From assembly GCA_009774625.1 (NCBI GenBank), contig VSOB01000009.1, forward strand, positions 1-61,064: a stretch of 61,064 nucleotides of DNA. The letters are read 5' to 3'. Position 1 is the stretch's first letter; each line of letters starts with the position of its first letter. The notes beneath the pieces are model-generated. The model saw only the letters and a program-made list of their open reading frames with translations, did not search any database and had not been told where the DNA came from. The stretch is from Lachnospiraceae bacterium. GTDB lineage: Bacteria > Bacillota > Clostridia > Lachnospirales > Lachnospiraceae. Of the stretch, positions 27,343 to 36,439 are shown piece by piece. The position numbers were made by a program, and so were the translations under genes.

Positions 27343-28977
27343 TCATCTGCAGTAAACAGCATAGCCGGGGATTTCCCCGGTTTCCTGCCAGCCGTACTGG
27401 CGGAGGGCATCCTCGCTCATCCGCTCCCGCAGTACAAGAATATTACACTCCATATCCACTGCCAGGGCTGCAATCGTATCCGGCTGCTGATAATCTGTTT
27501 TCATCTGCTCATACAAAATCATTTCCGCTTCCCCATAGGGATAAAAGCTGCGAATCTCCCGTCCGCATCCGGGATGCCAGAGATCTTTGCCGTAAGGCAG
27601 CAGAATCCGTCCGTCTGACAATCTGGCCTGCTCCATCACTGTTTCCGGCGCCACCAGCAGCGCTCCCTCTTCATAAGGTTGTGCAAGAAACTGAATTTTA
27701 TCCTGTATCTGAATGCTGTCCTCAGAAATATGCCATGTTTTCGGAAGCCGGGCCTGAAAAGGAAGCACAGTACCGGTCATACAGATCATCACCGACAGAC
27801 CGGCAAACATAACGGCGCCCCGCTTCCATTCGTCCGCCACACCCCACATTCCGGTCAGCGCAAAAGCAATTCCCAGAACCGCAAACGGCGCCCCCGGAAA
27901 CATCCCAAGCAGCAGACAGGCCGCCAGCAGTATCACTTCCCGCCGCTTCCACTTTTTCTTTGTCCGCTCCCGCACCAGATACAGACCGAGAACCGTAATC
28001 AACAGCATCCCCCACTGTCTGTCATTGCCCGGCATAAACATGGGATCCGGCGGAAACAAAAGGGGCTGCGTGAATATCACCCCACACAACGAAAGCAGGA
28101 TTCCGGCTCCGCCGTACAGCCATTCTTTTTCCACCGCCATTTCATAGAGTATGTAAGCGCCCATAAGCAGCACTGTTGCCATCCCGGTGGTACCCCTCCA
28201 CCCGTGGTGAAGCAGGGCATAGGCATACGAAGCAGTGTCTCCTTCCCCCATGATCAGCAGCAGACTGGCAAAAATCAAAAACAGGTTTCGCTTCTCCTTC
28301 TGTTCTCCCAGAAGCGCCCCCGCCCATGCCCGCATCACGGCAAACTGCAGAAGCAGCAGAAAGACCGGCACTGCCACATATAAAAAAGACGGCAGAGACA
28401 TACCGCACAACCGATGAATCCCGCCGTACAAAAGCGGCAGGGACGCCAGTTTAAAAAGCGGATACATACCGTTAGCCAACAGCTTTCCCGTCAGGGGATC
28501 ATAGCAGAATATGGTGTCGGTCAGTTCTGCCGTCCGGATGGTTTCCGTCATCATATCCCCCGCCGTATCCGGCACATACAGAAAATAACCGGCAATCTGC
28601 AGCGCCAGCAGCATACCCAGTACGGCAGCCTCCACCCACCGCCTTCTGCGTCTTTTATTCTTTTCTTTTTTGTGCAGAAACAGTCCTTTGATATGTTCCC
28701 GCATCTGCCGCCACAGCAGACCCGCCAGCTTCCGGTTCACGATCAGAGACAGCAGACTGCATACGCAGACCATACCTGCCAGCAGACTGCAATAAAAGGA
28801 AAAACTCTCTTCCAGTTTAACCACGATACAACAGGCAAGCTCCGCCAGCAGAAAGCAGAATAAAAGTCCCGTCATGTAGCATCCTGTCAGTGATATCGTC
28901 TCTCTGTCTTTTTTCAGCCTCATAAAGGTAAGTCCCGGTAATATGGGGAGTATTGCACACAGCAAAAACAGTAACAT
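27343..28977 (-). CDS. Polytopic membrane protein of unknown function
   Basis: 544 residues with about twelve hydrophobic segments and a strongly basic loop (KKEKNKRRRRRW, near 104-115) between the third and fourth. The C-terminal 130 residues are soluble (ALLVAPETVMEQARLSDGRI). AGGAGG precedes the ATG. I could not place it in a family with certainty. Its position directly upstream of the GtrB-like gene suggests the partner that carries the lipid-linked sugar across or onto the glycan, which is inference from gene order. Confidence 0.7.
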   Translation of the reverse strand: MLLFLLCAILPILPGLTFMRLKKDRETISLTGCYMTGLLFCFLLAELACCIVVKLEESFSFYCSLLAGMVCVCSLLSLIVNRKLAGLLWRQMREHIKGLFLHKKEKNKRRRRRWVEAAVLGMLLALQIAGYFLYVPDTAGDMMTETIRTAELTDTIFCYDPLTGKLLANGMYPLFKLASLPLLYGGIHRLCGMSLPSFLYVAVPVFLLLLQFAVMRAWAGALLGEQKEKRNLFLIFASLLLIMGEGDTASYAYALLHHGWRGTTGMATVLLMGAYILYEMAVEKEWLYGGAGILLSLCGVIFTQPLLFPPDPMFMPGNDRQWGMLLITVLGLYLVRERTKKKWKRREVILLAACLLLGMFPGAPFAVLGIAFALTGMWGVADEWKRGAVMFAGLSVMICMTGTVLPFQARLPKTWHISEDSIQIQDKIQFLAQPYEEGALLVAPETVMEQARLSDGRILLPYGKDLWHPGCGREIRSFYPYGEAEMILYEQMKTDYQQPDTIAALAVDMECNILVLRERMSEDALRQYGWQETGEIPGYAVYCR

Positions 28978-29003
28978 GATTCCTCCTGTTGAGCCTGGGC
29001 CGG

Positions 29004-30086
29004 CTACAGATAGCGCATTTTTCCGTCCGCTTCCAGCTTTTCCACAATTTGTTTCACATCCTGCGCCCTGTTTTTCTCACAGACCAGGATGGTTTCTTCC
29101 CCTTCCACTACAATCAGATCTTTCACGCCGATCAACGCGATCAGCTTATCCTTGCTATAGCTGATGCACTCCGCCGTATCCAGACTGACCTGCTCCCCGA
29201 ACCGCTGATTTCCGTTCTCATCCGACGGATACAGTCCGCCCAATGCATCCAGGCTGCCCACATCGCTCCAGCCGAAATCCCCTTCCAACACCACCACATT
29301 GTCAGCCCGCTCCATAATGCCGTAATCAACGGAAATCTTGTGTATATTGGGATAAATCTCCCTGATGACCTCCTTTTCCTGTGCCGTCCCCATACTGTCT
29401 CCGATCCGCAGCAGATCCGCATAGATATCCGGTAGCAGCTTTGCAAACTGTTCCAGTATCACAGAGGCTTTCCATACGAACATACCGCTGTTCCAGAGAT
29501 AATCTCCTGATGAAAAGTAGGCTTTTGCCGTCTCTGCGTCCGGCTTCTCCACAAACTCTTTTACTTTATGCGCTTCACCGGTCCCGGTATCCGCATCGGT
29601 TTTTGTCTCCCGGCGGATATAGCCATATCCCGTGGACGGAAATGTGGGCCGGATGCCGATCGTCACCAGCCGGTCAGTCCGCTCCGCTTCCGTCATAGCC
29701 TGCTCCAGCACCCGGCAAAAGCCTTCTGTGTCCCGGATATAGTGATCAGAAGCAAATATCCCCATGACCCCGTCCCCATATTTCCGGAGGATCTCCATTG
29801 CCGCATAGCCGATACAGGCAGCCGTATTTCTGGCGGCAGGCTCAGACAGGATATGATCCGGGCGGAGGCGTCCCTCCACAGTCCCATATGTCAGCTCTGT
29901 ATAAGCCTCATTGGTCACTACAAAGATATCCTCTCCGGCTATGACCGGCAGGAGACGGTCTATCGTCTCATTTAACATACTGTCCTTTCCGGTCAGATTC
30001 AGAAACTGTTTGGGCAGCTTTTTCCTGCTCAGAGGCCAGAACCGGGTACCGCTTCCGCCTGCCATAATGATGCCATACCGTTTCAT
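29004..30086 (-). CDS. manC: ManC: mannose-1-phosphate guanylyltransferase
   Basis: 360 residues with IIMAGGSGTRFWPLSRKK, the nucleotidyltransferase P-loop-like signature, then LSEPAARNTAACIGYA, GYGYIRR, FVEKPDAETA and GDFGWSDVGS, all typical of GDP-mannose pyrophosphorylases. It lacks the C-terminal isomerase domain, so it makes GDP-mannose from mannose-1-phosphate and GTP only. It precedes gmd and fcl in the pathway. Phosphomannomutase and mannose isomerase genes are not in the window. Confidence 0.96.
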   Translation of the reverse strand: MKRYGIIMAGGSGTRFWPLSRKKLPKQFLNLTGKDSMLNETIDRLLPVIAGEDIFVVTNEAYTELTYGTVEGRLRPDHILSEPAARNTAACIGYAAMEILRKYGDGVMGIFASDHYIRDTEGFCRVLEQAMTEAERTDRLVTIGIRPTFPSTGYGYIRRETKTDADTGTGEAHKVKEFVEKPDAETAKAYFSSGDYLWNSGMFVWKASVILEQFAKLLPDIYADLLRIGDSMGTAQEKEVIREIYPNIHKISVDYGIMERADNVVVLEGDFGWSDVGSLDALGGLYPSDENGNQRFGEQVSLDTAECISYSKDKLIALIGVKDLIVVEGEETILVCEKNRAQDVKQIVEKLEADGKMRYL

Positions 30087-30091
30087 TCCCT

Positions 30092-31039
30092 TCAGCCTCC
30101 CATTCTTGCACTGTCTGCATGTTCCCGGAACCAGTCATAGGCCAGCTTTACGCCTTCTTCCAGTTCTACCTTATGTCTCCAGCCAATGCTGTGCAGCTTG
30201 GTTACATCGGTCAGCTTTCTCGGTGTGCCGTCAGGCATATCGTGATTCCACACGATCTCGCCTTCAAATCCCACGGTCTCTTTTACCAGCTCCGCAAGAC
30301 TGCGGATGGTCAGTTCCTTTCCGGTTCCGATGTTGACATGCTGCTCACCCTCATAATGTTCCAGCAGATATACACAGGCATCCGCCATATCATCCACATA
30401 CAGAAATTCCCGCAGAGGAGCGCCCGTTCCCCAAAGCTCCACCGAAGGCGCCCCGGATATCTTTGCCTCATGAAACTTCCGGATCATGGCAGGCATCACA
30501 TGAGAGCCTTCCAGGTCATAGTTATCATACGGGCCGTACAGATTGGTGGGCATACAACTGATAAAGTCGTCTCCATACTGCCGTTTATAAAATTTGCACA
30601 TTTCCATCCCTGCGATTTTAGCAATGGCATAGGCCTCATTGGTCTCCTCCAGAGGCCCGGTCAAAAGCGCATCTTCCGGAATAGGCTGAGGCGCCATCCG
30701 GGGATAAATGCAGGTACTGCCCAGAAACAACAGCTTCTTTACCTGATAGTCATGGCTGCATTTGATGACATTGCACTGAATCTGCAGATTTTCATAGGCA
30801 AAATCCGCCGGAGCAGAATTGTTGGCGCCGATTCCTCCCACTCTGGCCGCCGCCAATACTACCACATCCGGCCTTTCCGTATCAAAAAAGGACCTTACTG
30901 CGGCCTGATCCGTCAGATCCAGCTCCCGGTGCGTCCGCCCGATGATATTATCATATCCCTGATTCTGCATGCTGCGGACAATGGCGCTTCCCACCAGTCC
31001 CCTATGGCCTGCCACATATATTTTATCTGTTTTTTTCAC
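30092..31039 (-). CDS. fcl: GDP-L-fucose synthase
   Basis: 315 residues, extended SDR. AGHRGLVGSAIVRSM binds NADP; SCIYPRMAPQPI, YAIAKIAG (catalytic Tyr-x3-Lys) and MPTNLYGPYDNYDLEGSHVM are hallmarks of Fcl/WcaG. It epimerises and reduces GDP-4-keto-6-deoxymannose to GDP-L-fucose. It lies between gmd and manC, 5 bases from the latter. Confidence 0.97.
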   Translation of the reverse strand: MKKTDKIYVAGHRGLVGSAIVRSMQNQGYDNIIGRTHRELDLTDQAAVRSFFDTERPDVVVLAAARVGGIGANNSAPADFAYENLQIQCNVIKCSHDYQVKKLLFLGSTCIYPRMAPQPIPEDALLTGPLEETNEAYAIAKIAGMEMCKFYKRQYGDDFISCMPTNLYGPYDNYDLEGSHVMPAMIRKFHEAKISGAPSVELWGTGAPLREFLYVDDMADACVYLLEHYEGEQHVNIGTGKELTIRSLAELVKETVGFEGEIVWNHDMPDGTPRKLTDVTKLHSIGWRHKVELEEGVKLAYDWFREHADSARMGG

Positions 31040-31089
31040 CCTTACACCTCATTCCCGGTCTGTATCACATCATATATATTGTACTTTAT

Positions 31090-32160
31090 TTATTGTGCCT
31101 TTTTCTCTCTGTACTCCCGGCAGTCCATTCCCGCGATCGCCTTCATATCGCTGTCCATCATCATAGCCACCAGTTTTTCAAAATCCACTTTCCGCTTCCA
31201 GCCCAGCTCCCGTTCCGCCTTTTGTGCATTGCCCCACAGAAATTCCACTTCTGCCGGACGGTAAAACTCAGGATTCACATCCACCAGCACCTTGCCGCTT
31301 TCCGCGTCAATGCCTTTTTCATGGATGCCTTCTCCTTCCCAACGGATGGTAATACCAAGTTCCCCAAACGCTGCTTCCACAAACTCCCTCACCGTATGGG
31401 TTTCATTGGTGGCAAGCACAAAGTCTCCCGGTTTATCCTGCTGCAGCATCAGCCACATGCCTTCCACATAATCGCCGGCAAATCCCCAGTCCCGTTTGGC
31501 GTTCATATTGCCAAGAGACAGTTTTTCCTGATTTCCTGCCACCATATTGGCAATGGCAAGGGTAATTTTCCTTGTCACAAAATTCTCTCCTCTCCGGGGA
31601 GACTCATGATTGAACAGGATCCCATTGCAGGCATAAAGATGATAGGATTCTCTGTAGTTCACCGTAATCCAGTAAGAATACAGCTTGGCCACACCATAAG
31701 GACTCTTGGGATAAAAGGGTGTTTCCTCATTCTGGGGCGCCGTTTCAGGCAGGCCGCCGAACAGCTCCGACGTGGATGCCTGATAGTACCGGCAATTTCC
31801 GCCATTGACCCGTATCGCCTCCAGCAGCTTTAATGTACTGGTGCCCGTAGCCTCCGCCGTATATTCCGGCACCTCAAAGGAAATGCCCACATGAGACTGG
31901 GCCGCCAGATTATACACCTCGGTGGGCCGTATCTCCGCAATCAGCCGCATCAGATTGCTGGAATCCGTGGTATCTGCAAAATGCAGAAAAAACTTTACTT
32001 TATAATAATCTGATGCAATCAGATGGTCGATTCTGTCTGTATTGGCAATACTGTGTCTGCGGATCAGTCCATGAACCTCATATCCCTTTTCCAACAGAAA
32101 TTCAGCCAGATAGCTGCCGTCCTGCCCGGTAATTCCCGTAATCAATGCCACATGCTTCAT
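31090..32160 (-). CDS. gmd: GDP-mannose 4,6-dehydratase
   Basis: 356 residues, extended SDR. ALITGITGQDGSYLAEFLLE is the Gmd N-terminus; LIRRHSIANTDRIDHL, STSELFGG (catalytic Thr/Ser-Glu) and SPYGVAKLYSYW (Tyr-x3-Lys) follow. It converts GDP-mannose to GDP-4-keto-6-deoxymannose. It is the first gene of the long glycan operon, with a promoter candidate about 70 bases upstream. GGAGAATCGATAT precedes the ATG. Confidence 0.97.
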   Translation of the reverse strand: MKHVALITGITGQDGSYLAEFLLEKGYEVHGLIRRHSIANTDRIDHLIASDYYKVKFFLHFADTTDSSNLMRLIAEIRPTEVYNLAAQSHVGISFEVPEYTAEATGTSTLKLLEAIRVNGGNCRYYQASTSELFGGLPETAPQNEETPFYPKSPYGVAKLYSYWITVNYRESYHLYACNGILFNHESPRRGENFVTRKITLAIANMVAGNQEKLSLGNMNAKRDWGFAGDYVEGMWLMLQQDKPGDFVLATNETHTVREFVEAAFGELGITIRWEGEGIHEKGIDAESGKVLVDVNPEFYRPAEVEFLWGNAQKAERELGWKRKVDFEKLVAMMMDSDMKAIAGMDCREYREKKAQ

Positions 32161-32230
32161 ATATCGATTCTCCTTTATGATTTCTTTTGGGTTAATTTTA
32201 CAGTTTTAACAGTTATTTCATTCCTTTTGT

Positions 32231-32260
32231 AGTATAACAGCACTTGCTGTCAATTGACAA
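32231..32260 (-). promoter_or_regulatory. Candidate promoter of the glycan operon (gmd)
   Basis: In the minus direction TTGTCA is followed after 18 bases by TATACT, with about 70 bases of leader before gmd. It overlaps a short AT-rich inverted repeat (TTGTCAATTGACA). This is the only good housekeeping promoter seen before the first gene of the 28-gene run. Confidence 0.55.
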
Positions 32261-32352
32261 GACTTCTGTCTGCAATGTCTGCTATTTATATTATGCAAAA
32301 TCCTTTTCCTTTCCTTTTAGCATGTTCAAACATGCAAAAATTATGACAACGC

Positions 32353-32381
32353 TTGAATCTTTCAAAAAATCGTAGTAAACT
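32353..32381 (+). promoter_or_regulatory. Candidate promoter of the divergent-PAP2 gene
   Basis: TTGAAT and TAAACT are separated by 17 bases, ending about 28 bases before the ATG at 32410. Just upstream is the near-palindrome CATGTTCAAACATG, a possible regulator site. The match to consensus is moderate. Confidence 0.4.
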
Positions 32382-32409
32382 GACAGGAGCTGAAGAACAG
32401 GAGGAAAGT

Positions 32410-32868
32410 ATGCATTTTTTCAAAGGAATTTCCGAAAATGAATTTTTTATTTCCGCTGCACTGGGCTGGTTTCTGGCACAGATATTAAAAACGTTGATCC
32501 ATACGGCGCTGACCAGGACATTTGTGGCAGAACGGATGGTTGGCAGCGGCGGTATGCCCAGTTCTCATTCTTCTACCGTATGCGCCCTGGCCGCTTCGGC
32601 CTGTCTGCAGTACGGCAGCGGAAGTTTTGAATTTGCCATCGCCGCTTTTTTCGCGATTGTCGTTATGTATGATGCCATCGGCGTCCGCCGGGAAACCGGC
32701 ATCCAGGCTAAGGTACTGAATGAAATGATGGAACTTTTTTCTCATATGGGTAAGGACGTTAGTATGGAGGATAAGCTGAAAGAATTTGTGGGACATACAC
32801 CGCTTCAGGTTCTTGCCGGCGCCATACTCGGTATTCTGGTGGCCTTCGCAGTACACGGACTGATCTGA
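32410..32868 (+). CDS. Divergent PAP2 family protein (YuiD-like)
   Basis: 152 residues. GSGGMPSSHSSTV (phosphatase-like SxxH signature), YDAIGVRRETG and the C-terminal EFVGHTPLQVLAGAILG are the hallmarks of the DUF212/YuiD family. Several hydrophobic helices suggest an integral membrane protein. The family resembles membrane lipid phosphatases but its substrate is not established; recycling of undecaprenyl pyrophosphate is only a guess. AGGAGGAAAGT precedes the ATG, which settles the start against an earlier in-frame ATG. Confidence 0.9.
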   Translation: MHFFKGISENEFFISAALGWFLAQILKTLIHTALTRTFVAERMVGSGGMPSSHSSTVCALAASACLQYGSGSFEFAIAAFFAIVVMYDAIGVRRETGIQAKVLNEMMELFSHMGKDVSMEDKLKEFVGHTPLQVLAGAILGILVAFAVHGLI

Positions 32869-32901
32869 CTTATTTTAACAAAAATGAAAGCAGGACCCGA
32901 T

Positions 32902-35187
32902 ATGTTAAGATATAAAAAAATCGCTTTTATCATGATTGCATTGATATCTGTATCCTTATTTCCCTGGCTTCGGGACACTCTGACACTGCCGGCGCAGCCG
33001 GCTGACGCTGCCGTACCGGAAACCATTTCTTTTTCCCTGGAAAACGGGTTTTACGATCATGACATCGAGATTACTCTGTCTCCTGCTTCCCTGCACACCA
33101 GGCCTGTGGAGATTCACTATACAACCGACGGCAGTACGCCGGATGCCTCGTCTCCTCTTTATACAGAGCCTCTGTCTTATACTGCGGAAGCAGACGTCAG
33201 ACCCGTGATCCTGAAAGCCATAATCTGCAATCAGGACCAGACAATTCTCGGCGGGCCTTACACTGCCACTTACTTTGTGGGAAAAAATATAGCAGTCTGG
33301 ACCAACGCACTGGTGGTTTCCATTACAACAGATCCGGAAGGTCTTTACTCATCCAAAAGCGGTATCCTTTATCCCATGTCAGACTGCGGACCCACGGCAG
33401 AGGACTGGTCCTGGTTCAAAGAACAGAACTGTAAGCAGCGGGGCGATGCCTGGATACGGTCTGCGCATATGGATCTGTTTGAGCCGGACGGCAGCAATGT
33501 GATCAGTCAGAACATCGGTCTGTGTGTGGACGGAGACCACGGCTCCATGACCCATTACCCCTATTCTCTGAAAGTACTGGCCGGAGCAGAGTATGACCCT
33601 CTTCATCCTTCCTTTACCTATGATGTATTTCAATACTACAATACAAAAGGTACCCTCTTTCCCCATATTCAGGATTTCAACAACATGGTATTTCGAAACG
33701 GCGGCAACGAATACAATGCCGGCGCATCCGACCCGGATCAAAAGGGAACGATGCTGCGCTGGAATGTAGGCAGCCGTCTGGCCGACGAAGCCGGTTATAT
33801 GGTGGCAGGCGCCAGGCCGGCCATGATCTTTCTGAATGGCGAGCTGTACAGTGTTGCCCAGCTTCAGGATACCTACAACAAACATAATACAGAATCAAAA
33901 ACCCGGCTGAGCAAAGATGCACTGGAAATCTACAAGGATTCCGAAAGGGCCTGCACAGAATATGGCGGTTATCAGACTCTGTACTATAGCTATCCTGACT
34001 TAAAAGCCTCCCCCATCCTTCAGCCTGAAAACCAGCAACAATTCGAAGAAACGGTATCCATGGACGATATGTTTTCTTACTATGCGTTTGAAGTGCTGAT
34101 CAATAACACCGATTACCCCAAAAAGAACTATGCCATCTGGCGTTATACCGATGAACCTCTGGATGTCCCCTATTCTGACGGTAAGTTCCGTTTTCTGATC
34201 AACGATCTGGACTGCACCTGGGATTTCAGATATGATGACGACCTGTGGACCGCTCTGTTTGACAACATCAAGGAAAACGGCACCGTAATGGGTTCCCTGA
34301 TACAGATCGTCCGGTACAGAGACTGTTTTCTGAATGCACTCTGTGATCTGATGAACAGCGGGCTTTTCGACAGAGAGCATCTGGAAACGGTAATCAACGA
34401 AGCGGACAATGCCTTCCGTCTGATTGCCTCTTATTATTATTCACCGGAGGACGAAGCCAAGCGTCAGCAAAATGTAAACCTGCTCAGGGAAAGCGCATGT
34501 TCCAGAAAAGAAAAAGTACAGACATTTATTCAGGATACCTTTCATCCAACGGCGCCCTATACCTTATCCGTCAAAGCGCCCCAAAGCGGCGCTTCCATCC
34601 GTTTCAGCACCACCCGCCTCACGGCATCAGACGGAGATTTTGAAGGTACCTATTATGGCGATTATCCCATGACACTTTCCTGGGAATGCAACGATTACCG
34701 GAAATTTGTCTGCTGGAAAATCAACGATCAGCAGATTCGGGAGCCCGGCGTTACTCTGGATGCCGCTTTGATCCAAAACGGAAAAATCACGGTAGAGCTG
34801 GTCACCGCCCCGGTTTCCTCAGAAAAGGGACTGCTGATCAGTGAAATCTATACCGGATGGGACGGACCGTGGATCGAATTGTACAACGCTTCCGGAGAGC
34901 CACTGCAGCTTGACAGCTACAGCCTCTCCAACCGTTTCCCTTCTCCGCTCCTGAAATTCAGCCTGCCGGAATACACATTGCAGCCCGGTGAAGTCTTTGT
35001 CGCCGGCGTTGACAATACCGGTATCTTCCAACTGGAGCAGGGGGATACTGTGTATCTGCTCTATAACGGGGAAATCGCGGATCTTACCGTGATTCCGATT
35101 ATGTCGGATACCGAAAGCTATGCCCGATCCGGAGAAACCAACGAATGGCGCTTTTATGTCCATCCCACCAGAGGGTTGGTTAATTAA
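32902..35187 (+). CDS. Secreted CotH-family kinase-like protein with lamin-tail-like domain
   Basis: About 761 residues. A hydrophobic start (residues 7-24) is a signal or anchor. A chitobiase C-terminal-like beta domain follows (IHYTTDGSTPDASSPLYTEP, about 70-90). The middle, about 125-530, is CotH-like: GDHGSMTHYPYSLKVLA, MVFRNGGNE and FRFLINDLDCTWDF, whose D-x-D fits the metal site of CotH spore-coat kinases. The end (about 640-720, LLISEIYTGWDGPWIELYNA) resembles a lamin-tail domain. AGGA lies 6 bases before this ATG; the ATG 18 bases earlier has none. It may phosphorylate or scaffold cell-surface proteins; the substrate is unknown. Confidence 0.88.
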   Translation: MLRYKKIAFIMIALISVSLFPWLRDTLTLPAQPADAAVPETISFSLENGFYDHDIEITLSPASLHTRPVEIHYTTDGSTPDASSPLYTEPLSYTAEADVRPVILKAIICNQDQTILGGPYTATYFVGKNIAVWTNALVVSITTDPEGLYSSKSGILYPMSDCGPTAEDWSWFKEQNCKQRGDAWIRSAHMDLFEPDGSNVISQNIGLCVDGDHGSMTHYPYSLKVLAGAEYDPLHPSFTYDVFQYYNTKGTLFPHIQDFNNMVFRNGGNEYNAGASDPDQKGTMLRWNVGSRLADEAGYMVAGARPAMIFLNGELYSVAQLQDTYNKHNTESKTRLSKDALEIYKDSERACTEYGGYQTLYYSYPDLKASPILQPENQQQFEETVSMDDMFSYYAFEVLINNTDYPKKNYAIWRYTDEPLDVPYSDGKFRFLINDLDCTWDFRYDDDLWTALFDNIKENGTVMGSLIQIVRYRDCFLNALCDLMNSGLFDREHLETVINEADNAFRLIASYYYSPEDEAKRQQNVNLLRESACSRKEKVQTFIQDTFHPTAPYTLSVKAPQSGASIRFSTTRLTASDGDFEGTYYGDYPMTLSWECNDYRKFVCWKINDQQIREPGVTLDAALIQNGKITVELVTAPVSSEKGLLISEIYTGWDGPWIELYNASGEPLQLDSYSLSNRFPSPLLKFSLPEYTLQPGEVFVAGVDNTGIFQLEQGDTVYLLYNGEIADLTVIPIMSDTESYARSGETNEWRFYVHPTRGLVN

Positions 35188-35217
35188 ACGTCAGCGCCGT
35201 AAATCCGCAATGAAAAT

Positions 35218-35244
35218 GCCGGCGGTTTATCACAAACCGCCGGC
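35218..35244. terminator. Strong hairpin between convergent genes
   Basis: A perfect 11-base GC-rich stem (GCCGGCGGTTT / AAACCGCCGGC) with a 5-base loop lies just past the CotH stop. The T-run is weak on the plus side (AGTACTTT) and slightly better on the minus side (GCATTTTCATT), so it probably serves both the CotH gene and the anti-sigma operon. Confidence 0.7.
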
Positions 35245-35250
35245 AGTACT

Positions 35251-35373
35251 TTACCAGTCACGTTCTCTGATGGCATCTTCCACATCCAGATCCACCTCAA
35301 ACCATTTCAAAATATACTCCACCGTCTCCCCAATGCTCTCCCTTGCCACAGTTTCCAGAAACCAATTACCGGA
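35251..35373 (-). pseudogene. Possible gene remnant or very small ORF after the anti-sigma gene
   Basis: The frame is open for about 40 codons and ends in TAA just before the shared hairpin. It reads like a real acidic protein end (ETVEYILKWFEVDLDVEDAI). There is no ATG; a stop lies immediately upstream, and the only start is a GTG at 35349 with a weak GGA site, which would give 32 residues. Either the 3' remnant of a lost gene or a small coupled ORF. I do not recognise the family. Confidence 0.3.
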
Positions 35374-36439
35374 TCACCACCTCTGTCATGTTTTCTCCCA
35401 GCAGTAACGCACTGACCTTTTCCGGCTCAATCACATTGGAAAACCGCACTGTTTTCACATACACCGATTCATCAATCCATTCCCTCAATCCCATATAGCC
35501 GTCCTCCTCCACGACACTGCCATCCTCATATTTTATACCGTTGATCCACATGGACTGCAGGGAATCCAATTGATCCAGATTGACCCCCTCTTTCTGTTCC
35601 AACTGACGAATACCGCTGCTGCCGCAGGTCAATACCATACTGATCGGAGAAAACTCCACCGACTGTACCATTACCTGACAGCCTTCGATCTCAACTTCCC
35701 TCCGGACATCATAACGGACCGTTTCTGCCGGATGGATCTCCAATGAAAACGGCCAGTTGCCTTCCACCAGGACATTCCCATTCACAGCCTTTTCTCCCGG
35801 TCCCAGAAGCGCCGTAAACTGAATATTCATATGCAGGTCTGCTTCCTGAAACTCCCCATCACCTTCATTTGCTTCCTGATATTCCTCCGGGCTCATCTTT
35901 GTCCCATATATTTCAAAATATCTGCTGTTAGACACTTCCTGACGGCTATTGCCTACAAAGCCCCATCCCATATAGACGAAAGGATCTTCTCCGTCAGGAA
36001 AATCCACCACATACTCCATACTGCAATTCTCGTCAATCTGCACTGTTTCCTCAGCCGTTACTTCAAACAACCCATAAAAACAGTTGGAATCCTGTATGAT
36101 CTGTACGGCGCGTATGGTCACCCCATTATCTGACACACTCTGATCAGGTTCCTGGGCAATCTGCTCCATGACCAGTTCATTTTCCACCTTCGGTTCGGCC
36201 TGGAACACTGTTTCGGCCTGCTCATTCCATTGAAACAAACCGGACGCTGCCGCCGACATCCCCAATGCCGCCGCCATCACTGCCGCAAAAATCAAAACCG
36301 TATGTTTTTTTCTGATTCCACTCTTTTTTTTCACCTTTTTATCCTCCTGATCCTCCAGGGCGGCAAGGGTTTTCTGTACTGATTCATGCACAGTATCCGG
36401 CACTTCGGGAAATTCCCGGTTCCAATTTTTATTTTTCAT
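35366..36439 (-). CDS. DUF4179-like membrane anti-sigma factor
   Basis: About 357 residues: a cytoplasmic start of about 45 residues with a basic KKVKKKSGIRKKH stretch, one membrane helix (about 48-66), and a long outer domain with AVQIIQDSNCFYGLFEVTAE. This is the layout of the anti-sigma factors (DUF4179 type) coded directly after ECF sigma genes. Its start overlaps the sigma gene by 11 bases; GGGAG lies 9 bases before the ATG used. It likely binds the sigma factor at the membrane and frees it on an envelope signal. The signal is unknown. Confidence 0.8.
   Translation of the reverse strand: MKNKNWNREFPEVPDTVHESVQKTLAALEDQEDKKVKKKSGIRKKHTVLIFAAVMAAALGMSAAASGLFQWNEQAETVFQAEPKVENELVMEQIAQEPDQSVSDNGVTIRAVQIIQDSNCFYGLFEVTAEETVQIDENCSMEYVVDFPDGEDPFVYMGWGFVGNSRQEVSNSRYFEIYGTKMSPEEYQEANEGDGEFQEADLHMNIQFTALLGPGEKAVNGNVLVEGNWPFSLEIHPAETVRYDVRREVEIEGCQVMVQSVEFSPISMVLTCGSSGIRQLEQKEGVNLDQLDSLQSMWINGIKYEDGSVVEEDGYMGLREWIDESVYVKTVRFSNVIEPEKVSALLLGENMTEVVIR

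Noticed and set aside
32884..32901. Earlier ATG for the CotH-like gene
   Set aside because: It has no ribosome site, while the ATG 18 bases later follows AGGA at good spacing.
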